Below are positions 1 through 8,779 of a stretch of DNA of 64,000 nt, piece after piece. This stretch comes from Sabulitectum sp964386635 (GTDB taxonomy: Bacteria > Fermentibacterota > Fermentibacteria > Fermentibacterales > JCC-6), in contig CAYLRO010000012.1 in the NCBI GenBank assembly GCA_964386635.1, positions 1 through 64,000 of the forward strand. The letters are read 5' to 3'. The translations under genes were made by a program, and so were the position numbers. A model generated the notes under the pieces. That model did not search any database. It saw only the letters and a program-made list of their open reading frames with translations, and was not told the origin of the DNA. Positions within the stretch are counted from its first letter, which is position 1, and every line of letters begins with the position of its first letter.

Positions 1-368
1 AGAAGAGCTGTGAAGTAGCTGGTGAGTTCTCTTCCGTTATCAACGTTGAAAACAGAGAAGGCAACAACCGGTACCGGTGCTTCCTGAGTCTCATCAAGAA
101 CACTTTCCCAGTTTATGCCTGTATCTTCAGAAGTAACAGGTTCTTCCACGATTCCGGACAGGGCATCCTGGGATTCCACAGAATTGTCTGCCAGAATGTC
201 GCTTACAAGAAGCCAGGAAACCCCTGCAACCACAGCAATAAGAATAATAGTGGAGATGTTGGTTTCTTCCGCATCGGACTCGGTGCCGCCGCCCTGGCCT
301 GCAGGAGAGGCCACGGCGGTATTGAGAAAGAATGTGAGCAGTATCAATACCACCGTGAGTTTTTTCAT
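1..368 (-). CDS. Exported/membrane protein, N-terminal part (cut by window edge)
   Basis: Not recognised as a known family. The reading frame stays open from the ATG at 366-368 to the window edge, giving about 122 residues. It opens with a Lys-rich start and a hydrophobic signal-like segment (residues 3-20, ending TAVA), then a short Gly/Asp/Glu-rich linker and a second hydrophobic stretch (about residues 37-57). The rest is acidic (EEPVTSEDTG region). The start codon directly follows the TAA stop of the EF-G-like gene with no gap, so the two are almost certainly cotranscribed and translationally coupled. The C-terminus lies outside the window, so the function is unknown. Confidence 0.7.
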   Translation of the reverse strand, partial: MKKLTVVLILLTFFLNTAVASPAGQGGGTESDAEETNISTIILIAVVAGVSWLLVSDILADNSVESQDALSGIVEEPVTSEDTGINWESVLDETQEAPVPVVAFSVFNVDNGRELTSYFTAL

Positions 369-2417
369 TTATTCATCGTCCTTCTGATAGTCTTCCATTA
401 CCTTCTGCTGGACATCCCTTGGTGCTGCTTCGTAAGCCAGGAATGACTGAGTGAAACTGCCCCTGGCCTGTGTAAGAGATCTGAGAGAACTGGTGTACTG
501 ATAGAGTTCAGATTCAGGAACAACAGCCTTGATGACCTGGAAGCCACCCTGAGCCTCCATGCCCTGTATCTTGCCTCTTCTGGTGTTAACATCTCCCATA
601 ACATCACCCATGAATTCGTCAGGGACTGTGATTTCAAGAAGCATGAGAGGCTCAAGAAGAACCGGCCCAGCCTGCATCATAAGATCCTGGAAACACTTGC
701 TTGCAGCAAGCTTGAATGCCATGTCCGATGAGTCCACCGAGTGGGAGGAACCGTCTGTAACAACAGCCTTCACATCAATAACCTCGCTGCCTGAAATAGG
801 GCCTTTATGCATTGCTTCAACAACACCCTTTTCCACAGCAGGGATGTACTTTGTAGGGACGTTTCCACCTGATACCTCGCTGGTGAACACGAATCCTTCT
901 CCTCGGGGAGTGGGTTCCACCCGCATGACAACATGACCGTACTGACCTCTGCCGCCTGACTGCTTCTTGTGTTTGTAAGAGCCTGCAGCAGTTTTTACTA
1001 TGGTCTCCTGGTAGGCGATCCGCGGTTTGAAGAGCTCTGCTTCAACACCATTCATGTCCTTGAGCCGGGTAAGCATTGTCTGAAGATGAAGTTCACCCAT
1101 TCCGCTCACTGTGGTCTGGCCGATGTTGGCTTCGTTCTTTGTTACAAAGGTGGGGTCCATTGCGCCTAGTTTGTGCAGTCCCACACCCATCTTGTCTTCA
1201 TCTCCGCGTTTTCTGGGAGTGATGGCCGCCCTGTAGACAGGGTTCGGGAATGCAATGGGATTAAGTTTGATCTGTGAGCTCTTGTCACATAGAACATCGT
1301 TTGTGATGGTGTTCTTGAGTTTTGCCACAGCGATTATGTCGCCTGTAACCATTTTGTCGGTATCTTCCCTGGCAGACCCGTTTATGTAGTAGTAGTTACC
1401 CAGTCTCTCAGACTGGCTTCTGGACGTGTTTATCACCTCGTGAGAACCGCCGGCACTTCCCCTGAGAACCTTGATGTAGACCATGTCACCAACATGTTTG
1501 TCCAGCTTGGTGCTGAAGGCTCTTGCCATGAAGTCTCCTGCCGGGTCCATTGGAACAGGTTCACCGTCAACAGTATTGACTGCCGGTGCATCCAGAGGTG
1601 ATGGACCGTAATCCACTACGGAATCCAGAACGAAATTCAAACCTGTCGGCGGAAGAGAAGCACCACTGAATACCGGGAACAGTCCTCTGTTCTTCACCGC
1701 TGTCTTTATTCCCCTGTTAAGCTCTTCGTCAGTAAGGGTTTCATTGGTGAAGAATGCTTCCATGAGTGCTTCGTCAGCCTCAGCTGCTTCTTCCACAAGC
1801 TGCATGCGGTATTCCCCGCATTTTTCCTTCGCGCTTTCAGGAAGAGGTATTTCCTTTCCGGAAGGGTCAACTGCTTTACCGGTGATTACATTGACTATAC
1901 CCTTGAAGGTATCGCCTTCCATCACAGGGAACGAAACCGGAACAGCATGCTTGTGGAACATCTCCCGGGCTTCTTCCATGACCCTGTCGAAATTGGCATT
2001 CTCTCTGTCCACTCTGTTCACATAGATGAAAACAGGGAGTTCGGCTTCAGCTGCAAATTTCCATGTTTTGAAGCTGCCCACCTCGACACCGTCTGTGCAG
2101 TCAATGAGGAGGACAGCCATCTCAGCTGCAGAAATGGCGCCAATGGTTTCTCCGTAGAAATCAGCAAGTCCCGGTGTGTCAATGATATTGACCTTGTGGT
2201 TCTTCCACTGACAGTTACCGACGCTGGAACCGAAGCTGTGTTTTTTCTCTCTGCTTTCAGAGGTGTAATCAAAAGCGCTGGTTCCTTCATCAACGGAACC
2301 CAGTCTTTCACAACCTCCACCTGTGAAGAGCATTGCATCGCAGAAGCTGGTCTTGCCTACAGAACCGTGTCCCAGTACGACAATGTTCCGCAGTTTCTCG
2401 GGAGTGTAGTTTTTCAT
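369..2417 (-). CDS. EF-G2-like translational GTPase
   Basis: Translation-factor GTPase of the EF-G family, closest by eye to the EF-G-like EF-G2 group rather than the main FusA. At 682 aa it is about the usual length. The P-loop GHGSVGKT is at residues 16-23, DTPG at 80-83, and the G4 motif reads NRVD at 134-137 instead of NKxD, a Lys-to-Arg change in the guanine-specificity loop. Domain IV shows the conserved SGGRGQYGHV segment and the DGSSHSVDSSDMAFKLA segment, and domain V follows. Such paralogues are cytoplasmic and ribosome-associated, but their exact role is unsettled. The gene starts at ATG behind GGAGAC and is followed without a gap by an exported protein. Confidence 0.88.
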   Translation of the reverse strand: MKNYTPEKLRNIVVLGHGSVGKTSFCDAMLFTGGGCERLGSVDEGTSAFDYTSESREKKHSFGSSVGNCQWKNHKVNIIDTPGLADFYGETIGAISAAEMAVLLIDCTDGVEVGSFKTWKFAAEAELPVFIYVNRVDRENANFDRVMEEAREMFHKHAVPVSFPVMEGDTFKGIVNVITGKAVDPSGKEIPLPESAKEKCGEYRMQLVEEAAEADEALMEAFFTNETLTDEELNRGIKTAVKNRGLFPVFSGASLPPTGLNFVLDSVVDYGPSPLDAPAVNTVDGEPVPMDPAGDFMARAFSTKLDKHVGDMVYIKVLRGSAGGSHEVINTSRSQSERLGNYYYINGSAREDTDKMVTGDIIAVAKLKNTITNDVLCDKSSQIKLNPIAFPNPVYRAAITPRKRGDEDKMGVGLHKLGAMDPTFVTKNEANIGQTTVSGMGELHLQTMLTRLKDMNGVEAELFKPRIAYQETIVKTAAGSYKHKKQSGGRGQYGHVVMRVEPTPRGEGFVFTSEVSGGNVPTKYIPAVEKGVVEAMHKGPISGSEVIDVKAVVTDGSSHSVDSSDMAFKLAASKCFQDLMMQAGPVLLEPLMLLEITVPDEFMGDVMGDVNTRRGKIQGMEAQGGFQVIKAVVPESELYQYTSSLRSLTQARGSFTQSFLAYEAAPRDVQQKVMEDYQKDDE

Positions 2418-2476
2418 ATCTGTCTCCGATTTTTATGGTTATTGCTATTATCATCATTGTAAATTAAATAGCTATT

Positions 2477-2542
2477 ACAGGGCTTGTTTCAGAAACTCAA
2501 TATTACCGTGGAAGGTATAGCCCTGTCAACAGTTGAACAGGG
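2477..2542. promoter_or_regulatory. Operator-like cluster of ACAGGG inverted repeats between divergent genes
   Basis: ACAGGGCT at 2477-2484 has its inverted copy AGCCCTGT at 2519-2526. The latter forms a near-perfect 22-bp palindrome with ACAGGG at 2537-2542. The palindrome covers the leftward -35 box and abuts a possible rightward promoter, TTGAAC (2533-2538) then TATATA (2557-2562) with an 18-nt spacer. Three half-sites between divergent promoters look like a binding site for a dimeric regulator. The regulator is unknown. Confidence 0.4.
2500..2529 (-). promoter_or_regulatory. Putative sigma70-type promoter for the EF-G2-like gene
   Basis: On the minus strand a perfect TTGACA (2524-2529) is followed after 18 nt by TAATAT (2500-2505). 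This would start RNA near 2493, giving a leader of about 75 nt before the ATG at 2417. The -35 box lies inside a palindrome (2521-2542), which suggests repressor control. The call rests on consensus match only. Confidence 0.5.
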
Positions 2543-2623
2543 TATGGTCAGAGGTGTATATATTGTATTATCAAATCACCCTGGATATTCACAATTTCTG
2601 TCGGAGAAAAGGAACCGTAAACA

Positions 2624-2938
2624 TTGGAGATACTCAGGCTTTTTCCAGTGGTAGGAGCGATTGTTGTGGGCTTTCTGATACTTCGAAAAGTCTTCAGCTC
2701 GTTCTCCGGTCCGTCAAGAAAAGATCAGTACCGGCTTCTGGAAGAGGAGCAGAAAAAGGCGGACAGGAAGATCACAGGGTGTAACACACCGAGATGTCCT
2801 TTATGTGGAGGTGATACTGAAAGGTATCAGTATCCTCACATCAGGGTGTGGAGATGTGTGAAATTTCCTGAGTGCAGAGGTTTTGTCAAATCGGCAAAAG
2901 GTGGAACCCGATTCGCCAGAAAATGGCGGGATACATAG
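2624..2938 (+). CDS. Small membrane protein with a four-cysteine zinc-ribbon-like domain
   Basis: This 104-aa protein has an N-terminal transmembrane helix (about residues 6-22), a basic/acidic linker, then a cysteine module: CPLCGG, about 17 residues, then C-x5-C (WRCVKFPECRGF). The module resembles the C4 zinc fingers found at the ends of topoisomerase I, but no other topoisomerase domain is present. It probably exposes a zinc ribbon on the cytoplasmic side of the membrane. The start is taken as TTG at 2624 behind AAGGA. It is followed 39 nt later by the Fe-S dehydrogenase alpha subunit. Family and function were not recognised. Confidence 0.65.
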   Translation: MEILRLFPVVGAIVVGFLILRKVFSSFSGPSRKDQYRLLEEEQKKADRKITGCNTPRCPLCGGDTERYQYPHIRVWRCVKFPECRGFVKSAKGGTRFARKWRDT

Positions 2939-2977
2939 TTTAACCTCCATTTGCTGTGATTCAATAAGGAGACACAA

Positions 2978-5050
2978 TTGGAATTCGGAGCCAGGATCAA
3001 CCGACATCCCATTTTGTCCGCCCCTGAGGACAAGTGGGTCAAGTTTACATTTAACGGAACTGAAATGCTGGGCCGCAGCGGTGAAATGGTTTCTTCTGCA
3101 GTGTTTGCTGCAGGGAAGCACGTTTTCGGCCATCACCACAAGGATGAAAGCCCCCAGGGGCTGTTCTGTGCCAACGGCCAGTGTTCCCAGTGCACACTTA
3201 TTATCAATGGCGTTCCCCTGAAAAGCTGTATTGTTCCCCTGGAAGAGGGAATGAAAGTACAGACCGTGGAGGGACTGCCTCCACTGGAAGACATCCAGGG
3301 TCCCGGAGTATCCCCTCCAGAATCCGTGGAAACAGATGTGCTGATCATCGGTGCAGGTCCGTCAGGCATGGCAGCGGCAAAGGAACTGGGATCGGAAGGC
3401 TACAATGTAATCATTGCTGATGACAAGGACAGAATGGGCGGAAAGCTGGTTCTTCAGACTCATAAGTTCTTCGGTTCCGTTGATGACTGTCGTGCGGGAA
3501 CCCGTGGAATCACAATAGCTGAAATACTTGCCCGAGAGCTTGAAGATCTTTCGTCAGTGGATGTATGGCTGGAATCTGTAGTTCTTGCGGTTTTCAAGGA
3601 TGGCACTGTTGGTATCAGAAAGCCTGAGGGTTACAGAATAGTTAAACCCCGCCAGCTTCTTGTTGCTGCCGGAGCCCGTGAGAAATCTCTCCCATTTCCG
3701 GGATGCACCCTTCCGGGAGTATATGGAGCCGGAGCTTTTCAGACCCTTGTAAATCGGGATCTTATCCGGTGCTCCGAGAGGATATTCATTCTCGGCGGAG
3801 GCAATGTGGGACTGATCGGAGCATATCATGCAATACAGGCTGGTATGACTGTTGTGGGACTGGCAGAGGGTATGGACAAATGCGGCGGATATAAGGTTCA
3901 CGCCGACAAGATTGTCCGGCTGGGGGTTCCCATTTACACAAGACACACTGTTCTGGCTGCTCACGGTGATGAGCAGCTTGAGAGTGTAACAGTTGCAGAG
4001 GTTGACGAGACATTCACTCCTGTTCCAGGAACAGAGAAGAACTTCAAAGTGGACACTCTCCTTGTTGCAGTTGGTCTCAGCTCTGTTAACGAGTTTCACA
4101 GGAAAGCGGTTGAATTCGGTATACCCTCAATGGTCACAGGAGATTCAGAGGAAATTGCTGAAGCAAGCGCCGCCATGTTCTCCGGCAAAATCTGCGGTCG
4201 CAGGATAGCATGTTCACTGAAGGGTGAGGAGTCTGAAATCCCTGCAGACTGGACAGAGAAGGCTGAAATACTCAAAAGCCCCGGGGGTAAGACAGAGAGT
4301 TACCGTAAGTCCGAATTGAATTCAGGTGTTTATCCGGTAATTCACTGTATGCAGGAAATCCCCTGCAATCCGTGCATGACCGTTTGCCCTAAAGGTCTTA
4401 TTTCCACTTCCGGCCACCCTGTAATGGGACTTCCGGAGTATTCAGAAGGCTGTATCGGCTGCCGTAAGTGTGTTGCCATCTGCCCCGGTCTGGCTGTTAC
4501 TCTTGTTGACATGAGAAAGGACAGTCAGTTTCCCGTTGTTACCGTTCCCTGGGAGCTCGGGGAATGGAGAATAGCCCAGGGAGAAGTCGTTACGGTTACC
4601 GGCTGGGAGGGTGATATCCTCGGTGAGGGAACGGTTCAGGCCCTCAGAAAAGCCCCGGGTTATCCCGGAACAATGCTTCTGGACCTGAGAGTTCCTGCTG
4701 ATTTTGCCAACCTGGTCGCCGGTGTGAGAGTACAGTCTCCTGAGGATACTGCAGCTGAAGATACTGTTCCGGAAATTCCCATTCCGGACAGTGCAATAGT
4801 CTGCAGATGTGAAAGAGTAACAGCAGGAGAGATAAGAGAACAGCTCAGGCTTGGTGTAAGGGACATGAACGAATTGAAAGCCCTGACAAGAGCCGGTTTC
4901 GGCTCCTGCGGCGGTAAAACCTGCAGTACATTGATTCCCCGGATCATCAGATCAGAAGGTATTGATCTCTCGGAGATAACCGACTTCACCGACCGTCCGC
5001 TGTTTGCTGAAACCAGGCTGGGAATCTTCTGCGGTAAGGAGAACAAGTAA
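2978..5050 (+). CDS. Multi-cofactor dehydrogenase alpha subunit (2Fe-2S / FAD / NAD / 2[4Fe-4S] / BFD)
   Basis: Large redox subunit resembling the alpha subunits of sarcosine, opine, hydroxyproline and HcnAB-type dehydrogenases. Domains in order: an HcnA-like [2Fe-2S] module (C64, C69, C72, C84); a pyridine-nucleotide-disulfide-oxidoreductase fold with FAD motif GAGPSG (125-130) and a second nucleotide motif GGGNVG (near 270); a two-cluster ferredoxin segment with two CxxCxxxCP-like groups around residues 455-500; and a C-terminal BFD-like [2Fe-2S] domain (CRC ... SCGGKTC). The 690-aa chain therefore fuses parts that are often separate. It starts at TTG 2978 behind AAGGAGA and overlaps the next flavoprotein gene by 1 nt (TAATG), so they form a two-subunit enzyme. 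The amine or amino-acid substrate cannot be told from sequence. Confidence 0.8.
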   Translation: MEFGARINRHPILSAPEDKWVKFTFNGTEMLGRSGEMVSSAVFAAGKHVFGHHHKDESPQGLFCANGQCSQCTLIINGVPLKSCIVPLEEGMKVQTVEGLPPLEDIQGPGVSPPESVETDVLIIGAGPSGMAAAKELGSEGYNVIIADDKDRMGGKLVLQTHKFFGSVDDCRAGTRGITIAEILARELEDLSSVDVWLESVVLAVFKDGTVGIRKPEGYRIVKPRQLLVAAGAREKSLPFPGCTLPGVYGAGAFQTLVNRDLIRCSERIFILGGGNVGLIGAYHAIQAGMTVVGLAEGMDKCGGYKVHADKIVRLGVPIYTRHTVLAAHGDEQLESVTVAEVDETFTPVPGTEKNFKVDTLLVAVGLSSVNEFHRKAVEFGIPSMVTGDSEEIAEASAAMFSGKICGRRIACSLKGEESEIPADWTEKAEILKSPGGKTESYRKSELNSGVYPVIHCMQEIPCNPCMTVCPKGLISTSGHPVMGLPEYSEGCIGCRKCVAICPGLAVTLVDMRKDSQFPVVTVPWELGEWRIAQGEVVTVTGWEGDILGEGTVQALRKAPGYPGTMLLDLRVPADFANLVAGVRVQSPEDTAAEDTVPEIPIPDSAIVCRCERVTAGEIREQLRLGVRDMNELKALTRAGFGSCGGKTCSTLIPRIIRSEGIDLSEITDFTDRPLFAETRLGIFCGKENK

Positions 5051-6186
5051 TGTACGATGTGATAATCATCGGAGCCGGCTCAGCGGGAACTCCTGTTGCC
5101 ATGTCCCTTGCTGCAAGAAATGTAAAAACACTGGTAATTGAATCAGGCAGCTCTTCCGGTCAGGGTAACAACAAGTGTGCCATCGGAGGCGTAAGAGCCA
5201 CACACAGTGATCCTGCCAAGGTCGCTCTCTCTCTCCATTCACTGAAAACATTCTCAACCTGGAAAGAAACCCACGGTGAGGATATCGGATGGACAATGGG
5301 AGGATACACCTTTGTAGCTTATACCGGATCAATTGCACAGTCCCTCATGGCGATGATCCCGGATCAGCAGAAAGCCGGTCTGAACATTGACTGGCTTTCA
5401 GCGGAAAAGATACGGAAGCTTGTCCCCGGTATTAATCCTGATGGCCTTCTCGGCGGTACATTTTCTCCTGAAGACGGCAGCGCCAGCCCCTTGGAGAGTT
5501 CATATGCATTTCACCGGAATGCTGTGAAGAATGGTGCAGAATTCAGATTCCGTGAGAAAGTGCTCAGTATAGAGAAAAACAACGATTTCACCGTTGTAAC
5601 TCACAGGGGCAGCTACCAGGCTCCTGTTGTTGTTAACTGTGCCGGTTCTTTTGCCAGAGAAGTCGGGGCAATGCTTGGGGCAGACCTGCCTGTTTATCCC
5701 GACATGCACGAGGCCGGTATTACTGAACCTGTTCAGAGGTTCTTTGAACCCATGGTGGTTGATATCAGCGGGGAAGAGGGAAGTACCAACTACTATTTCT
5801 ACCAGTACAGCACCGGTCAGGTTGTTTTCTGCATAACACCGGATCCACCCAGACTGGGAACCGAAACTTCTGAAACCTCAGAGTTCCTTCCCATGGTTTC
5901 AAAGCGGATGGTCAAGCTTTATCCCAGGCTTGCCAATCTGAAAGTGAGAAGAACCTGGAGGGGATGTTACCCCCAGACACCTGACGGTTCACCGATTATT
6001 GGAGAAACCGGTGTGGACGGATTCCTTGCAGCAGTTGGAATGTGCGGGCAGGGTTTTATGCTGGGTCCTGGTGCAGGTGAAGTTCTGGCACGGAAGATCA
6101 CAGGAGAGCTTACCGATACAGACAGAATGGTTCTGCAGTCACTGAGACTGGACAGAGAGTTCACAGGAAGCGAGGCACTCAAGTAG
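5050..6186 (+). CDS. FAD-dependent amine/amino-acid dehydrogenase beta subunit (DAO family)
   Basis: Catalytic flavoprotein of the D-amino-acid oxidase/sarcosine-oxidase-beta family, 378 aa, the usual length. The N-terminus carries GAGSAG for the FAD ADP moiety (residues 8-13) followed by the LVIESG acidic strand end. A C-terminal segment with RRTWRGCYPQTPDG and GMCGQGFMLGPGAGE is typical of this fold. No signal peptide is seen, so it is cytoplasmic. Translational coupling (TAATG) to the multi-cluster alpha subunit suggests that electrons from oxidation of a small amine or imino acid (proline, hydroxyproline, sarcosine or opine types are all possible) pass through the partner's Fe-S chain. 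The oxygen-independent design fits an anaerobe. Confidence 0.8.
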   Translation: MYDVIIIGAGSAGTPVAMSLAARNVKTLVIESGSSSGQGNNKCAIGGVRATHSDPAKVALSLHSLKTFSTWKETHGEDIGWTMGGYTFVAYTGSIAQSLMAMIPDQQKAGLNIDWLSAEKIRKLVPGINPDGLLGGTFSPEDGSASPLESSYAFHRNAVKNGAEFRFREKVLSIEKNNDFTVVTHRGSYQAPVVVNCAGSFAREVGAMLGADLPVYPDMHEAGITEPVQRFFEPMVVDISGEEGSTNYYFYQYSTGQVVFCITPDPPRLGTETSETSEFLPMVSKRMVKLYPRLANLKVRRTWRGCYPQTPDGSPIIGETGVDGFLAAVGMCGQGFMLGPGAGEVLARKITGELTDTDRMVLQSLRLDREFTGSEALK

Positions 6187-6206
6187 GGCTTCGCTGCCCC
6201 TGACAC

Positions 6207-6235
6207 TTGCCCCGTATATATATACGAGCTATCTT
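6207..6235 (+). promoter_or_regulatory. Possible promoter with an embedded AT palindrome
   Basis: TTGCCC (6207-6212) and TATCTT (6230-6235) are 17 nt apart, and a perfect 14-bp palindrome CGTATATATATACG fills the spacer (6213-6226). It lies upstream of the first C25 protease. Both hexamers match consensus only partly, and the palindrome could be a chance AT repeat. Confidence 0.3.
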
Positions 6236-6276
6236 TAGTTGTTCTGTTAAATTAAACATTCAGGAGGTGTTTTGTT

Positions 6277-8679
6277 TTGGTTAAACTATTTTTTGTTCTG
6301 ATGATTGTCAGTACCTTGTGTATTGCAGGTGAGCTGACAGTTTCTGTTCCTCTACAGGGAACAGATCTGAACATCCAGAGGGAAGGGCTGTTCACATCGG
6401 TCACTATTCCCGGGATGTTGTCCGTGTTTAACGAGGGATCTCCGGCACTCCCGATAATGCCTGTGAGAATTGCTCTTCCCACAGGGTGCAGAGCCACTGA
6501 TATTCAGGTAACAGGTGTGGAATGGGAAACCGTTTCAGGCAGATTTGAAATACAGCCTGCAAGCGGTTGCGTTCCCATCTCTGCCGGTTATGACCAGGTA
6601 CAGGCCGAGCCTGATCCCCACATTTACAACCGTGATGAATACTACCCGGGGCATGTTGCAGCTCTTGCAAGCTCCAGTGTCTACTGGGGTATTCCTCTGG
6701 CCTATGTTACTGTAAATCCTGTAAGATGGAATCCGGTGACAAAGAATCTGCAGGTTCTCAGCGATCTCAGCATCAGTGTTTCCTACCAGGATGACCAGTC
6801 AGTAAGACTTGTTGAGAGAAGAACTTCCGCAAGCGAGAATATGGCTATGGACATCGCCAGCCGCCTTGTGGTTAACCCTGAAGGCGTAAGCGGTTCCGGT
6901 GCAACTCTTGTTGCTCCAAGAGACCTTACTTACGGCCAGTATGTAATCATCACACATCCTGACTACGAAAGTCAGGCACAGGAACTTGCAGACTGGAAGA
7001 CACTGAAGGGCATCCCTGCAAGTGTCTACACCACAACCTGGGTAGAGTCTCAGTACTCATGCGCAGATCTTCAGCAGGAGATGAGAGCATTTCTAACAGA
7101 CTGCCGCGATGACGGTACAGACTACGTTCTGATCTTCGGTGATGATGACAAAGTGGGATGCAGAGATGCAAAACTTGTGGGAGACAACTCTAGCTCAGAG
7201 ATAGCTCCAGCAGACCTGTATTTCGTAGACATAAATGACACCGCTCCCGGAGCAGATCTCTGGAACTCAAACGGTAACGGAACCTGGGGCGAAGTCCCTT
7301 ACCCGTACCAGTATCCCCAGCCTGCAGGTTACGACCAGGTTGACTATCACCCGGACCTCTGGGTGGGAAGAGCCAGTGTGAACACCGCTGCAGAAGCTGA
7401 CATTTTCCTTGACAAGGTGTTCATCTACGAGGGTATTCAGACTGTTGATTACTTTGAGACTGCTCCCAGAGAGCTGCGCATAGGTTATTCAACTGGTGAG
7501 CTCTTTTCCCAGTACAATATCTGGGGTTATTCCGATGCCGAGTCCATCGGAACATTCCTTCCCTCTGTCGAGTGGGAAGAGGAGAAGTGTTACGAGTTCA
7601 CAGGTAACAACAGTTACCAGATCACAATCGACATGATCGATGCAGGACCACATCATGTATACCACGCCAGTCACGGTGCGGAAACTTCCATGTGGACCTC
7701 ATCCGGAAGCAGTTACACAACCGCTCACATCATGGCACAGACGAACATTCAGAGTGGTAATCTGCCTGCAATCTGGCAGTCAATCTCCTGCCTTATCGGT
7801 CACCTTGACGGATATGAGTGCTGTGGAGACGCATGGCTGAACTCCCCCAATGGAGGCGGCTTCGGTAACTTCAACAGCCGTTACGGCTGGGGCAATTTCG
7901 CAGGACCATGCACCGGTCCCAGTCAGGCACTCAGCATAAGGTTCTACCAGGATCACTGGCAGAATGACATTTACAACCTGGGTATTGCCCATGGAACAAG
8001 CATGGACTGTTTCAGTCCTCCATGCAGCACATACATGGACTGGTGTCTGAAAGAGTACAACCTCTTCGGCGACCCGGAGCTTCCAATGTGGACAGAAGTT
8101 GCTGCAGACCTCTCTGTAAGCCATCCTGCTTCTATAAATCAGACCGGTGATGTGACCTTCACAGTTACCTCAGGCGGCAATCCTGTGGAAAACGCAAGAG
8201 TCTGCATACAGAAGGGTGACTGGAAGACAGGTGAGACCTATGTGGTTGCCTACACAGACGCTTCCGGTGAGGCCACTCTCTATGCAACACCTGCAACAAC
8301 AGGAACAATGAGTGCCACTGTCTGGGCCAGGAACTGCAACACATACATGGGCAGCATTGAGGTAACAGACGTGGGAACTGAGCAGATGTGCAGCCCTGTG
8401 GCACTGAACTGTTTCAACCCTGTGAGCCCCAACCCTGCAGTTGAGAGTGCAGCACTGTCGTTCACTCTTGCAACACCTGCACAGGTCTCACTTGATGTGT
8501 ACGACCTTGGCGGCAGAGTTGTGACAACCCTTGTAAACGATAACATGCAGTCTGGAAGCCACAGCCTTCTCTGGGATCTCAGTGATTCCTCAGGCAACAG
8601 CGTTCCAGCCGGTGTTTACCATGTAAGACTGACCACTCCTGAATTCACTCAGGTGAATCCTGTGATGGTTATCAGATAG
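6277..8679 (+). CDS. Secreted gingipain-fold (C25) cysteine protease with FlgD/Por-type C-terminal domain
   Basis: Extracellular or surface protease of peptidase family C25. The order is an N-terminal signal peptide (residues 1-17), a propeptide-like beta domain, then the caspase-hemoglobinase fold with catalytic His in YHASHGAE (H466) and Cys in ISCLIGH (C505). An Ig-like segment follows and the chain ends in an 80-residue FlgD-Ig/Por-secretion-type domain (VYDLGGRVV ... PAGVYHVRL). It starts at TTG 6277 with a near-perfect AGGAGG nine nt upstream. A second, diverged copy lies at 48447-50711. C25 proteins of other phyla usually leave by type IX secretion, but no secretion genes are in the window, so the export route is inferred only. 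A strong terminator follows. Confidence 0.85.
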   Translation: MVKLFFVLMIVSTLCIAGELTVSVPLQGTDLNIQREGLFTSVTIPGMLSVFNEGSPALPIMPVRIALPTGCRATDIQVTGVEWETVSGRFEIQPASGCVPISAGYDQVQAEPDPHIYNRDEYYPGHVAALASSSVYWGIPLAYVTVNPVRWNPVTKNLQVLSDLSISVSYQDDQSVRLVERRTSASENMAMDIASRLVVNPEGVSGSGATLVAPRDLTYGQYVIITHPDYESQAQELADWKTLKGIPASVYTTTWVESQYSCADLQQEMRAFLTDCRDDGTDYVLIFGDDDKVGCRDAKLVGDNSSSEIAPADLYFVDINDTAPGADLWNSNGNGTWGEVPYPYQYPQPAGYDQVDYHPDLWVGRASVNTAAEADIFLDKVFIYEGIQTVDYFETAPRELRIGYSTGELFSQYNIWGYSDAESIGTFLPSVEWEEEKCYEFTGNNSYQITIDMIDAGPHHVYHASHGAETSMWTSSGSSYTTAHIMAQTNIQSGNLPAIWQSISCLIGHLDGYECCGDAWLNSPNGGGFGNFNSRYGWGNFAGPCTGPSQALSIRFYQDHWQNDIYNLGIAHGTSMDCFSPPCSTYMDWCLKEYNLFGDPELPMWTEVAADLSVSHPASINQTGDVTFTVTSGGNPVENARVCIQKGDWKTGETYVVAYTDASGEATLYATPATTGTMSATVWARNCNTYMGSIEVTDVGTEQMCSPVALNCFNPVSPNPAVESAALSFTLATPAQVSLDVYDLGGRVVTTLVNDNMQSGSHSLLWDLSDSSGNSVPAGVYHVRLTTPEFTQVNPVMVIR

Positions 8680-8730
8680 CATCTGTTTCAGCAGATGACA
8701 GGGGAGGGGCATTGCCCCTCCCCTTCCTTG
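8680..8730 (+). terminator. Double-hairpin terminator after the C25 protease gene
   Basis: A small hairpin (CATCTG 8680-8685 / CAGATG 8692-8697) precedes a 10-bp G/C stem (8701-8710 with 8714-8723, loop ATT), followed by a T-rich run TTCCTTGTTT. Rho-independent terminator by structure. Confidence 0.8.
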
Positions 8731-8779
8731 TTTCTGATCCTGTGAATTAACATAGTGCTGCTGAAGAAGGGAGATCCAA

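Noticed and set aside
1947..2462. 171-codon open frame on the plus strand opposite the EF-G2-like gene
   Set aside because: It lies wholly antisense to a conserved GTPase, shows no family motif, and its composition is that of a reading-frame shadow.
6213..6226. CGTATATATATACG palindrome as an operator in its own right
   Set aside because: A simple TA repeat flanked by CG makes a palindrome easily; kept only as part of a low-confidence promoter.
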